DNA of 64,000 nucleotides, from the NCBI RefSeq assembly GCF_963678635.1, contig NC_087066.1, positions 4,714,485 to 4,778,484 of the forward strand, written 5' to 3'. The notes under the pieces are model-generated. The model was not told the origin of the DNA, did not search any database, and saw nothing but the letters and a program-made list of their open reading frames with translations. The DNA comes from Symsagittifera roscoffensis (Eukaryota; Xenacoelomorpha; Acoela; Convolutidae). Both the position numbers and the translations under genes were made by a program. Position 1 is the stretch's first letter; each line of letters starts with the position of its first letter. This document shows, piece by piece, positions 47,870 through 57,186 of this stretch.

Positions 47870-49319
47870 TTTGGAATCACCTTCACTAATCGGAGCATCT
47901 AAAACGAAACACAGATGTCGTTCAACGAATTAAACTATGATTGAATTTTGGTGTACAAAGAAACCAGCCGAAATTTATGTTACAGAGTCTAAACTACCGT
48001 ATTTACTCGTTTATTACTCATGATTTATAACTTTGAAATCCGAAGAATAGTGCGGGTTCTAAACGAGTAAATACGCTGGCCAATAATCATGTCATTTGAA
48101 TACAACATACATGACTCCTAACTGTTACATACGTGTTAAATAACTGTTATGTAATAGCTACTTATTTTCGGCTGGCTGATATTGTTGCGGTCGCAAATTC
48201 ATACTCCGGCCCGTTTATATACCATCAGATTTTCCGGTGCATTTGAAAAGCCTTCAAATTGAAAGGAAGTTTACGTCAAAATGATAGCAAACAATGAAAA
48301 TACAAACCCGTTCTAATGCATCTAAGTAGCAAATGATCAATTCAACATACCCGAAGAAGGACTTTGATTAGATCTTGTTCGGTGTTTCAGATCCTCTTTC
48401 GCAGCAGCAGCTAAATCACCGAAGCGCTCGGGCTAAAATAATAAATGAGTGGAAACCCAAGTAAAGAATAAAATTAACACTACCATACAAAACGGGGATC
48501 TACTTCACAATCACCCACCCTATGTTACCTATTTAAAAATCGTCACCCCTATAAATAAATACAGTAAATTAACACTTAGCTTTCAATTGAGATTTCTATT
48601 TTTGCTGCATTCTGATTGGTCGAAAAACCGACCATTTTGATCTACCTAACAATCTGCCCCCTTTCTTAAAAGGGGGGATTGTTAAGTAGATCTCAAAACG
48701 GTTCTGATCTACAAAGTAATCTGGACCCTCCCCTTTCAAGCCAAAAAACATTTAAAAAAAAACTAAAACAAATGAAATCCTAAGAAACCGAGTTGTTTAC
48801 ATTACAAACAACATAACAAGCAAGATTCGAATGGGACAGACATCTAAAATGATAACATGCACAAAATGTATCTGTTGCGGTTATTTGTTGCCATCTGAGG
48901 CCTCCAGGAAATGAGTCCAGCTGATGTTGTCAATAAAGTCATTGAAGGGGAAAAAGTCAAGTACCAAGTTGCAACGCACTTGCTATAGCAAGTGTATAAG
49001 GCTGTATACTTTTTGTGTCAAAAAAGTGTGCTATAAAACACGATGATGAATGATTTTAAAATATTCATCATTGGAGTATTGTATAGACTTGTGACGAAAG
49101 AGCGAACTGAACTGTACCTCTTTGGCGGCTGGCATCTTTTCATCAGTTGGTTTGGACTTCTCGCTCTTCGCAATTGCATTGGTTAGCTTCAGACGCTCAC
49201 ACTCCTCCATGAACTGTTCAGCTGTCTTGGACGCATTCTCCGCCTGTCGCTTGAACGCCTCCATCGACATCTCACTAACTGCATTGCTGCTGATTAATTT
49301 CTGCAGCCGATAGATCACT
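47870..49319 (-). CDS. BCAP31: BAP31-like ER protein, three internal or 3' exons
   Basis: Exons (minus): 49319-49118, 48432-48351 and 47898-47870. Acceptors ATTTAG, TTTTAG, TTTTAG; donors GTACAG, GTATGT, GTGAGT. Phases fit across all joins. The first exon reads YRLQKLISS, then EAFKRQAENASKTAEQFMEE, which aligns closely with the segment after the third transmembrane helix of BAP31/BAP29 (RRLVTLISQ, EAFKKQAESASEAAKKYMEE). BAP31 is an ER membrane protein that sorts and exports other membrane proteins and has a cytosolic coiled coil. The later exons (PERFGDLAAAAKEDLKH; DAPISEGDSK) are not recognisable but keep frame. The N-terminal membrane exons should lie upstream beyond 49.3 kb and were not found; the C-terminal end was not found either. 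Confidence 0.75.
48496..48698. mobile_element. MITE-like element with nested hairpin
   Basis: GGATCTACTTCACAATCACC at 48496 is the inverse of the sequence ending at 48694. Within it, 48635-48664 and 48669-48698 form a near-perfect hairpin (TTTTGATCTACCTAACAATC and complement) with C/G runs at the loop. A third, direct, degraded copy follows at 48702-48735. It lies in the intron between BAP31-like exons 1 and 2. Confidence 0.78.
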
Positions 49320-50966
49320 CTAAATATTAACTAACTAATCATAGTCCAATCTTGGAAGAACAAAAAAAGGTCAGCTACGGCCTATTAAGCGGTGTATTCG
49401 ATTGAAACTCCAGAATTTATCGAGATCTGATAGTTCAATTTTGACGCGATTAACTGTTGCTCACTAATTTTTGCTAAGCAAAAACGAGACGTTTTCAAAC
49501 AAAACGGAAAAACTTTTTCAGCAATGTGATTCATTGAACGCAAATTTATTACATAAATCAACCTCCTGAAAAGGTTTTTCCGTTTTATTTAAATAAGTCT
49601 CGCTTTTAAATTAACAAAGCTCCTTGTTAAGCGCTATTATAAGGCTATAATTCTAACAACGCAAAAAGGCGACTAAACAATGTTATGGGAGCAATCCCTT
49701 CAGACTCGCTTATCTAGTCTGTAAATTAATAATAATAATAATGATAATAATAATTATAATAATAATAAAACCGATAAAACATACGCCGAATAAGCCGGTC
49801 ACGCAAAAAATAATCATAAACCATATAGAGAGGTGAAGCTGAGCTTCGCACCACCTAAGATACAAAAATGAGAGACTATGCTCAAAATCTCATGAAAAAA
49901 AAACAAAAAATGAAAAAAAATTGATCAATATTGATTTCAGAAATGCTATTCAAAAATGGAACGACTGAATAAGTTAAACTGGTTCGCAATGTTTTTCTGT
50001 AGCAAGCATCATGCGATGAAACGTTCCGCGATTTACATTTCAATTCCATTCGCAAAATAATAATTTTTTTCTCAGCAAGTCTTTCGAGCAATGAAACTAT
50101 GAAATACGTAGAAATATTTTACAGATCAAAACGGTTCGACGAAAGTTAAGACTTTTCCTCAGCAAGCTAATCAAGCAATGAAATTTCGAAAAAAAAACAT
50201 TTTTTCATAGAGCAAATCGGCTCGCGAAACTTTGTTTTTCTTAGCAAGCTAAATCGAAAAGCAAACTGATTCGTAAAATTTTTTTTTCAGCAAGCTTTTC
50301 AAACAATTGAACTGAAGTTTTCCCAGTCATTTCAATGCAGAACCGGTTCGCAAAAAAAATTAAGTTATTCACAGCCAGCTATTCAACTGATTAAACCGCA
50401 AAAAATTTCAGGTTATTTCACCGAGCGAATCAGTTGTAAAAAAAATTGATATATTTCAAGGCAAGTTATTCAATCGATGAAACTGAAATTTTCAGGTTAC
50501 TTCATAGAACGGATCGGCTAGCAAAAAGCTTAGTTTTTTCAAAAAATTTACTCAAGCGACTTAACTTTGAATCATTTCTGGTTATTTCAAAATGAATCGG
50601 TTTGCCAAAGGCGATGTTTATCTAAACAAGCAAGGAAACTTGGAATAATTTTTATAGAGTGAATCGGTTTGGGATTTTATTCTACGCTTTTAGATTTTCC
50701 GACGCACTTCTATTAAAAAGAATCCGAATCCGAAGCACTTCCATCACTTTTAAACTACGAGCTTACGGAAGGTGAAGTTTTGGCACCATAGTAAACTACA
50801 GCGCCGTAAGCGTGCACCCACGGCTATAAAATTGTTATTTTAAAATTATTTTAAATTGGCCGTGTTTCCTAAACTGAGAGCTTCAGAAAGTCCATGTTTT
50901 GGCGTAAGAACAAAAACAGATTGGAACGTAATGTACTCGGATGATGATTATGAGTAGTAAAGTAAA
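49320..50966. other. Non-coding stretch with repeats
   Basis: Contains an ATT/ATA microsatellite at 49726-49768 and the diverged tandem array at about 49960-50640. BAP31 N-terminal exons were looked for here on the minus strand; no hydrophobic exon with flanking splice sites was convincing. Confidence 0.4.
49960..50640 (+). repeat. Diverged tandem repeat, unit about 85-95 bp
   Basis: Seven or so degenerate copies of a unit containing TTTTTCAGCAAGCTATTCAA, a CAATGAAACTG-like word, ATTTCAGGTTATTTCA and GAACGGATCGGTTCGCAAAA. Copies differ strongly, so the array is old. Confidence 0.8.
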
Positions 50967-51120
50967 AGTGGCTAGGAAAATGACGACTTTTAACCCCCCC
51001 CCCCCAAAATTCAGTGTGCCGTTGTACTTACCACTTTTAACCCCCAAAGGGGTTAAAGCCCCTACTTTTTCAGGCACGCATGTTTTAAGGGGGGTTAAAA
51101 TTGGTAATTTTCCAGCCACT
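50967..51120. mobile_element. MITE-like element, about 154 bp
   Basis: AGTGGCTAGGAAAATGACGA at the left matches, inverted, the right end AATTTTCCAGCCACT. Both are followed inward by a TTTTAACCCC-type run. A second internal pair (AACCCCCAAAGGGGTT) makes a tight hairpin. Non-coding. Confidence 0.85.
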
Positions 51121-51465
51121 TTATGGAAATGGGAATGGAATTAAGTTTTGGTTGGTGCATGTTTTCCCTTCTAAAGTTTGTGGGTATTGGCTTGTTTACA
51201 TGTAAAATGACGTTATATACCTATTATATGCAACCAAACTATATGGTATATAGGAAAGCCAATATTTTGGCAGCGTAGCTTAACTGTTGGCTGCGGTGAA
51301 CGATTTCCTTCAAAAATGCATGTTTTATTGCTCAATCTCGAAGAAAGGAAAATTCGTCAATTGCGGCGGCCGCCACCTCTATTTAGGCAAAAATGAATGA
51401 TCTATTTGAACAAAATAAGAATTACTTACCCGAAAGTTGAGCTCGTCGAAGGATTGGTGGTAATA
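51121..51465. other. Non-coding spacer with one possible splice donor
   Basis: A minus-strand exon-like end (YYHQSFDELNFR, then GTAAGT at 51429-51424) lies next to an ATT-type microsatellite (51464-51480). It could be an exon end of a minus gene, but no acceptor goes with it. Confidence 0.3.
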
Positions 51466-51885
51466 TTAATAATAATAATAAACAAATAATAAAGAAAGGG
51501 GGATGTTGAGGAAGGGGACTAAAAAAATAAAATTTGGTAAAAAAGAAAAAACCTCTTCTTTATTGAAGAGGTAAGAATAAATAGAGGCGGCTGGGCTGTC
51601 CATCAGCACCAGCAGATCAGAAGCCCTGTAGGCAATCCAACCCCCGAGGGCGACCACGTCCCTGAGTTGCTCAGAGAGGAGTTCCCACTCGGGCGACCCA
51701 GGGACGTAAGTCCGGGGAAGGGGTTTCCCCTTGGCCCACTGGCGTGGCTTGACCCAGAGCTCCTTCACCACTAATACCTCAGGATCGGGCCCAGCCTTAT
51801 ATCTGACGTGAATTTCCTCCACAGGAATGTTAATCAGCTCTAAACCGCCGAAAGGGATTTTTACTGTTTCGAGGTATGATGGCAT
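51466..51885 (-). CDS. Unidentified GC-richer ORF beginning right after a splice-acceptor-like site
   Basis: A 139-codon ORF whose first about 105 residues look like a real globular protein (MPSYLETVKIPFGGLELINI at the start; GGWIAYRASDLLVLMDSPAA near the end). The composition is clearly GC-richer than its surroundings. The last 30 codons are AT-rich, low in complexity and probably not natural. The ATG follows TTGCTTGTTTTAG, a good acceptor. A hairpin with AATAAA in its loop (51551-51572) lies inside the end of the ORF. I do not recognise the family. It diverges from the plus-strand ORF cluster starting at 52380 and may belong to the same integrated element, or may be a host exon. Confidence 0.5.
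   Translation of the reverse strand: MPSYLETVKIPFGGLELINIPVEEIHVRYKAGPDPEVLVVKELWVKPRQWAKGKPLPRTYVPGSPEWELLSEQLRDVVALGGWIAYRASDLLVLMDSPAASIYSYLFNKEEVFSFLPNFIFLVPFLNIPLSLLFVYYYY
51551..51572 (-). terminator. Hairpin with poly(A) signal in the loop
   Basis: On the minus strand ACCTCTTC pairs perfectly with GAAGAGGT around the 6-nt loop AATAAA. It lies at the point where the minus ORF loses its protein-like composition, so it probably marks the 3' end of that transcript. Confidence 0.5.
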
Positions 51886-52379
51886 CTAAAACAAGCAAAT
51901 TAACATTTTAAATCACATGAAATTGTTCATCAAATAAAAATTTTTGGAACAGTAGGTTTCGGAAGGTGATAATTGTGCTAAAATTTCTCTAAATTTTCCC
52001 CGAGTTTAAAATACGCTTATCACGAAAACACAGACAGAATAAATTGTACTTTTAGCTGCGTGTTATTTTCAACCAGTTTAGAAATTTTGAGTTTGATTTG
52101 GAAACAAAAACTGGTAAAAACATTTGATTTGTCGAATACTACTTTTGAAATTGAATAGATTTGTCTTCTTGTTTGACTTTGTCACTAGCTGATTGTAAGA
52201 AAAGATAAAGCGCAGACTGAAAATTTATGTTTACTAAAATGTTAAAAATATATGAAAAAGGCTGATGGACTAATTCAATGTATATCACCGAGTTGTAGAT
52301 ATCAGCTGTTGGCATCTAAACGATTACTTTTATTTCCACTGTTTTGAAATTCAGCAGGTTCAAAGAGTGTAGGAAAAAA
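51886..52379. promoter_or_regulatory. AT-rich divergent intergenic region
   Basis: About 490 bp between the minus ORF (start 51885) and the plus cluster (start 52380). Suited to hold divergent promoters, but no specific element is identifiable. Confidence 0.3.
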
Positions 52380-52817
52380 ATGAAATTGGAAAAACGTAGA
52401 GTTACCTCAACAGACTTGGAAATCATTCATGAGATTTATTTGACTGTGAAAAAAACCTATCCGGAAAATTCTGACCGTCGGAATTACTTTCTGGCTGCAT
52501 GTTCTCTGTTTTTCTTTTCCAGTGAATACGAATTAAATTATGACGTAGCTATTAAACTTAGACCATATGGAGGTCTTATTGGCATAGACGATTCTTCCTT
52601 GGACAAATATTTAAAAGATTCAAAAATACTACGTCTGCATGCAATTTTACATGACGCCGCAGGTTTTGTTGACGAAGTTTACAACACGGGTCCCACTTAC
52701 TGCTATATGTTACCCTGGAAGTGTAACAGCAGTCTGATTGGTCATTTGAGCGGTATTACTTTCTGTTTATTCGTCAAACTAACCAGACCAGAACTCTATC
52801 AGTTATTAGAATGTTGA
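52380..52817 (+). CDS. ORF1 of compact cluster, unidentified
   Basis: A 145-aa protein from ATG 52380; an in-frame TTG lies upstream at 52344. Mixed alpha/beta composition, no transmembrane segment or signal peptide, and no recognised motif. Recognisable stretches include YPENSDRRNYFLAACSLFFF and GGLIGIDDSSLDKYLKDSK. Its stop overlaps the start of ORF2 (ATGTTGA at 52811-52817). It is the first of at least six plus-strand ORFs packed with short overlaps, a layout typical of DNA viruses and virus-like transposons. Confidence 0.6.
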   Translation: MKLEKRRVTSTDLEIIHEIYLTVKKTYPENSDRRNYFLAACSLFFFSSEYELNYDVAIKLRPYGGLIGIDDSSLDKYLKDSKILRLHAILHDAAGFVDEVYNTGPTYCYMLPWKCNSSLIGHLSGITFCLFVKLTRPELYQLLEC

Positions 52818-53382
52818 GCGAACGATCAGTCGTCATAGATTTGGAAGGATTTCGCTATAAAAAAGTACCTTTATAGTTAAAGAAATAGCCATTACGACTT
52901 CTGAATATAGTGACTCTCTTATTTTTCTACCTCCAGTCTCTTTCAACTCACTACCCAAAGCTAAACAAAAAGCGTACAACTGGTTAACACAATACTTGCT
53001 CGGAATTCACTGGGAAAGCGGAGATTATTTATATTTAAACCTAAATCAGATTATTCAAAGTTTTGTTTTGAGAAATCCTAACGCTGTATTTTACGCCAAA
53101 GGAAAAGAGAAGGCTGAACTCCTTGCAAAGTACTTGGATCGAGAAGATGTGAATCTTGATGAATTGGGTTGCCCGAGAATTGAAAACTTACATTTAAAGA
53201 ATTATCCATCTTGCAATAGACATTTACAACCTAATTATAACTCTAGGAATCACTGTTCCCTGAAAAAAACGAAGGTTTTTTTTGATTGGCTGACAAATGA
53301 GCAACAACGAAAGACTAGCAAAAGCGGAGACGTACCTATCTCCAAACTTAGTGTTCTTGGCTTGGATGACACCAGAGAGTGA
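52811..53382 (+). pseudogene. ORF2 of cluster, exonuclease-like, frameshifted
   Basis: ATG 52811 overlaps the ORF1 stop. The first 21 codons include VVIDLEGF, a D-x-E pair like motif I of DEDD 3'-5' exonucleases. At an A-run (52859-52864) this frame soon ends (TAG 52874), but the minus-one frame is open from there to 53382 and continues the protein (VKEIAITT, then AVFYAKGKEKAELLAKYL, then DELGCPRIENL). A 1-nt indel, an assembly error or slippage at the A-run would explain this; the run does not fit a canonical slippery heptamer. I have seen similar unnamed proteins in invertebrate mobile elements but cannot name the family. The exonuclease role is inferred from the D-x-E motif only. Confidence 0.5.
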
Positions 53383-53638
53383 TATCAAAGTAACTTTGAC
53401 CAGAACAGAACAAATCAATTGCCGAAGTCAAGTTGTGCAGCGGAAAGGACAAATTACTCTCTCAGGAGACGAATTGACTATTTTAAGAAATTTTTTCCCA
53501 GTGATTGACCAATTCATCTATTTTCAACGACACAAGTTTAGTCAAAATGTTGGCCAACAAACGAGGAGTATGTCTTCCCAGGCTAGTCTTAGTGCCCAAA
53601 CGTCAACCCGGAGTTCAAATGGATCTTCACAGCAGTGA
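53297..53638 (+). CDS. ORF3 of cluster, unidentified, Ser/Gln-rich tail
   Basis: 113 aa, overlapping the end of ORF2 by 86 nt in another frame. The first 85 residues could be a small beta-rich domain (VTLTRTEQINCRSQVVQRKG, then ITLSGDELTILRNFFPVIDQ). The last 30 are Ser/Gln/Thr-rich and probably disordered. The ITLSxDExxxLxxxxPxID pattern loosely recalls the C-terminal strand-helix of PC4-type ssDNA-binding domains; this is a weak resemblance. Unidentified. Confidence 0.5.
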   Translation: MSNNERLAKAETYLSPNLVFLAWMTPESDIKVTLTRTEQINCRSQVVQRKGQITLSGDELTILRNFFPVIDQFIYFQRHKFSQNVGQQTRSMSSQASLSAQTSTRSSNGSSQQ

Positions 53639-53822
53639 CCTACCTGAGGAAGTTCAGAAACTAGTAAAAGAGAACTCTGTAAAGAAAGTTGTATTTCATG
53701 CAAAAACTGAATATGTGTTAGCCAATTATGTTGTGGAAATGCTGCATGACAATGACAATGACATAACTAATGACTCTAGAAGTTATACTCGATACGAGAT
53801 TTTTTATTGTTCTGAAGTATAG
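53547..53822 (+). CDS. ORF4 of cluster, unidentified
   Basis: 91 aa from ATG 53547, overlapping ORF3 by 92 nt in another frame. Reads RLVLVPKRQPGVQMDL near the start and VKKVVFHAKTEYVLANYVVE in the middle, with an Asp/Asn-rich end. No motif recognised. The overlap with ORF3 means one of the two may not be translated, although both look protein-like outside the overlap. Confidence 0.45.
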   Translation: MLANKRGVCLPRLVLVPKRQPGVQMDLHSSDLPEEVQKLVKENSVKKVVFHAKTEYVLANYVVEMLHDNDNDITNDSRSYTRYEIFYCSEV

Positions 53823-53940
53823 ATAATACATATTTTATGACAAGAACACATTTTTTCATTCTCATTAAGAAACTAGTGTTATAGATAGAGAGGAGTTAGA
53901 AAGAATCAGTTAGAGAGAGAAATATAAATCGAACAACTGA

Positions 53941-54219
53941 ATGACTGAATTAGCTATTGATGAGCCTGATGCTACTATAGTTACAGATTTTGCTTATGAT
54001 CAAACAAACACTGAACAAAAATCTTGGAAGTTTTGTAATGATGTTACAGTCCCCAGATCAGAAGTAGTTTCTATGTCTCAAATGATTTTAATTTTCATTT
54101 TACTTACTTTTTGCATCTTTAAACTTTCTTGGACGCAAATAAGCTGTGAAGAAACGTCAGTTTGGTTTTCAATATTGTCTGGTTTAGTTGGGTACGTGCT
54201 ACCAAACCCAAGGATATGA
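53941..54219 (+). CDS. ORF5 of cluster, small membrane protein
   Basis: 92 aa. An acidic, hydrophilic N-terminal half (aa 1-45) is followed by a strong hydrophobic helix (SQMILIFILLTFCIFKLSW, about aa 46-64) and a second, weaker one (VWFSILSGLVGYVLP) at the C-terminus. Probably a bitopic or hairpin membrane protein. Its TGA overlaps the ATG of the next ORF (ATGA at 54216-54219), the tightest junction in the cluster. Small tail-side membrane proteins are common in DNA viruses and virus-like elements; no family assigned. Confidence 0.55.
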   Translation: MTELAIDEPDATIVTDFAYDQTNTEQKSWKFCNDVTVPRSEVVSMSQMILIFILLTFCIFKLSWTQISCEETSVWFSILSGLVGYVLPNPRI

Positions 54220-54269
54220 ATAAAATTATTGATAAGTCGACAAGACTGTTTATGGCAGTTGTAGGACCG
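54216..54269 (+). CDS. ORF6 of cluster, start of a putative P-loop ATPase, cut by assembly gap
   Basis: Eighteen codons are readable before the N run: MNKIIDKSTRLFMAVVGP. A hydrophobic strand followed by G-P at this point is how Walker A (GPxGxGKT/S) ATPases of the packaging-ATPase and helicase types begin, as in Polinton-like elements. The key Lys and Thr/Ser fall in the gap, so this is a prediction. It shares an ATGA stop-start with ORF5, so it belongs to the same transcription unit. Confidence 0.45.
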
Positions 54270-54469
54270 NNNNNNNNNNNNNNNNNNNNNNNNNNNNNNN
54301 NNNNNNNNNNNNNNNNNNNNNNNNNNNNNNNNNNNNNNNNNNNNNNNNNNNNNNNNNNNNNNNNNNNNNNNNNNNNNNNNNNNNNNNNNNNNNNNNNNNN
54401 NNNNNNNNNNNNNNNNNNNNNNNNNNNNNNNNNNNNNNNNNNNNNNNNNNNNNNNNNNNNNNNNNNNNN
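54270..54469. other. Assembly gap, 200 N
   Basis: Exactly 200 undetermined bases, a conventional placeholder; the real missing length is unknown and may be many kilobases. Confidence 0.99.
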
Positions 54470-54837
54470 AACTCAAGCCTCCTGCTGTAATCAATAGCGT
54501 GTATCGATTCCGCTGTCGGTGCCTTCGACTCCCGCTACTTCGTCACGTTTTCTTCAATTCATCGCAATGCCAGCATTGAACTCAATACCAGGAGGGTCAC
54601 CTTCTGCCGATGATCGGGTAATCCGATTGACCGAACTTCCTCCACGTCCCATATCAAGCAGAGGTTTGAGTGCTCCGGATACAACACCGTTTGTGCCAGA
54701 CAGTCGCACGGGCATTCCCCATGTGTGAGGTTTATACTCCGGAGGTTACGTTCTCCCGAAGCTTCCAGCAGAGGTTCCAGTTCCATCATCTTTTCGTGTG
54801 TCACATCATTCTCCTCCAGGGCTGGGGTACTGTTCAT
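54470..54837 (-). pseudogene. Older reading frame split by a hAT insertion, left part
   Basis: GC-richer sequence. A minus frame (MNSTPALEENDVTHEKMMEL and on, to about 54559) continues, across the hAT element, the frame seen at 57351-57187. Removing 54838-57178 and one copy of the 8-bp duplication joins the two. It is most likely coding sequence of an older mobile element; no domain recognised. The gap edge at 54469 limits it. Confidence 0.55.
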
Positions 54838-57178
54838 CAGGCATTTCGGGTTCGGGTTCGGGTTTTCGGGTATCGGGTCGGGTTTTCGGGTTTTGAGACA
54901 AATTTCGGGTTTCGGGTTGGGTTTCGGGTTCAACAAATTTTCGGGTTCGGGTTCGGGTATTCAATTATGTCGGATTTCTAATACCCGACTTTTGTTTGCT
55001 GTTTTCGGTTTCGACAAAAACTTTCCCAATTTTTCTTTTGTTTGAGGTTTTTTACTTTATTAATTTTTATTTCTATTTCATTTCTGAACGCGATTGCATT
55101 GTACGATGAAGGAAGAGTGGCGGATATTTGAAACCAAAAATCCAAAGTTGAAAGACAAGTTTCTGTGCGGTTTCATTGACAAGAAGAAAACAGAAGCGCG
55201 GAAGTGCGTTCGTTGCAAAAGTGTATTTTCATGTAAAAAGAGCAATACGTCAGCTCTTGAAAGGCACATTAGCAGCTGCACTTCCACTGAGTCGGAAGAT
55301 GTAAATCAAACTTCCATAAGAAAATTTCTGAACTCGAATACTGAAAAGTTTACTTTCCATTCCCAATTCGTATATCTTGACAATGTGTCAGTAACAAAAG
55401 TTAGCAGTTCCCCTCGCTTCAAGAAACTGTTTCAAAAGTCTGGCCTAGCTGTACCAACTTATGATGATCTCAACCGGACACTTAATGCCAAATACTTGGA
55501 GCGCATAGATCTCATTAAGAAATTACTAGAGGGGAAAGAGAAGTTAGTCTTGGCTCTAGACAAATGGACGAACAATCATCACGAAAAATTTATTGGTGTC
55601 TATGTGTATCAAAAAGGTAAGAGCATTTTTCTTGGATTAATTAATTACGATTTTTCATGTGGCGCAAAGGAGATAAAAAATATACAAAAGAACTCCTTGC
55701 CCAGTTTGGCATCGCAAAAGAAAGACTCGCATGTGTGATGTCCGACTGTGGTTCGGACATGGTCAAGTTTTGCCGTATAATGAAGCTGGCTCATGTGCCT
55801 TGCCTGGCACATGTAATCAATCTGATTGTAAAAAAGTTGATAAATGCCAGTTTGATTCATGATGATGCTATTGAAACCGACAATGACGTTGCTATTCAAA
55901 CGGATGAAGAGATAGTGATTCAGAATGAAGATAGCAACAACGAGAACGACACCGACGAGGCCGATGAAGACTTTGACACATTGAATACCCGTAGCATCGA
56001 ACCGTTTGATTTTTCCAATTTTGTGAACGAAATACGACAAGCTGTAAAAGATATCCGCACACCCAACAATAATGCAACCTTCATGTTTATGCAAAAACAG
56101 TTCCAGAAATCAGAACTAGATGTTGTCCTTGACAACGAAACACGATGGAACTCCACTTATTTGATGCTTGAACGTTTTCTCAAATTTCGCGGGTCAGTGG
56201 AAAAGTTTTACCACGAACGACGTTTTGATTGGCAACATTTAGACTATTTAGTTAAGGTGTTGAAACCATTTTACGAAGTAACACTAGAGCTGCAAAAGAA
56301 AGAAATACCGAAGGACCTTGACTTCTAACTCAAGACCGTCGAATATGTGCGAATATTTGTCGAACGTAAAAGTGGTTTGGAGATGGTCCGTGATGACATG
56401 TTACAACTACTTGACAAATGGTGTGGTTCCAAAAACGCAGTTGTCCAGGCGTTTAACAAACGCGGTAAATTATACAAGCGGTTGGCGAAAGAAATTGATG
56501 ACAATATTGAAAACTTGCAACAGACCGAGCATACTTATGCAACGCCAACTTCTTTCAAAGACTTCTTACAACTTGAAAGGGCAGTTGGACCAAAAGAGGA
56601 ACAAATACAAAGAACATTGAGACAAATTCCCGCAACAAATTCTGACATTGAGAGAGCGTTCAGTTATGCAAAGTACTTGAAGAAGGATATTCAATGGCGA
56701 CTTAAAACGGAGAATTATACACGCAACGTGTTCTTGAAACTCACCGAGGAATGCGTTTAATACGTACTTGTACGTTCCCATTTCATAATAATACAGCTTT
56801 ATATTTCCGTTGAATTTTTTTGTTTTCTATATACATTCCCATTTTAATACTTATTTATTGCATAAATATTGTTTTTTACAGCTATTTTTATTGTTCGCTG
56901 TAAGAGAAAGTTACACTCTAAAAACGCATCAAATTTATTGCGTCAACGTTCATACCATTTAATCTACCTGAAAATCGGGCATGTCGGGTATCGGGTCGGG
57001 TGATTGGGTTTTGAGATCTTTTTCGGGTTTCGGGCCGGGTTTCGGGTTTGAAATGAATGTCGGGTTCGGGTTCGGGTTTGAAGAAACCGTCGGGTTCGGG
57101 TTCGGGTTCGGGTTCGGGTTTTAGCTTATCGGGTAATCGGGTTTCGGGTTTGAAAAATGTCGGGTCCCGAAATGCCTG
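54838..57178 (+). mobile_element. Complete hAT DNA transposon, copy 1
   Basis: 2341 bp with exact 13-bp terminal inverted repeats: CAGGCATTTCGGG at 54838-54850 and CCCGAAATGCCTG at 57166-57178. Both sides carry the 8-bp direct duplication CTGTTCAT (54830-54837 and 57179-57186), the size made by hAT transposases. Subterminal regions (54845-54960 and 56975-57165) are built of GGGTTCGGG and GGGTTTCGGG words, probably transposase binding sites. The interior encodes a hAT transposase with a BED finger, now broken. Confidence 0.96.
55106..56760 (+). pseudogene. hAT transposase with BED zinc finger, frameshift plus one stop
   Basis: From ATG 55106: a BED-type zinc finger (CVRCKSVFSC, then HISSC; about aa 30-55), then the hAT core. 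LALDKWT carries the first catalytic Asp, ACVMSDCGSDM the second, and VPCLAHVINLIV and TRWNSTYLMLERF are conserved core words. At the end ATNSDIERAFSYAKYLKK is the hAT C-terminal dimerisation region. A 1-base loss near 55674, judged against copy 2 (GAGATAAA versus GAGATGAAA), moves the frame, and TAA at 56326-56328 interrupts the rest in frame. Such a transposase would cut and paste the element via its 13-bp ends. Damage is light, so inactivation is recent. Confidence 0.93.
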
Positions 57179-57186
57179 CTGTTCAT

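Noticed and set aside
44234-47898. One joint gene made of the BAP31-like and thioredoxin-like exons
   Set aside because: The last BAP31-like exon ends in phase 0, while the only acceptor in the next exon needs another phase. The thioredoxin-like exon has its own ATG and the fold is complete without more exons.
51424-51465. Upstream exon of the BAP31-like gene
   Set aside because: The donor and a phase-compatible reading exist, but no acceptor and no similarity to BAP31 was seen.
54078-54497. ORFs running through the N block
   Set aside because: They are open only because N codons cannot be stops.
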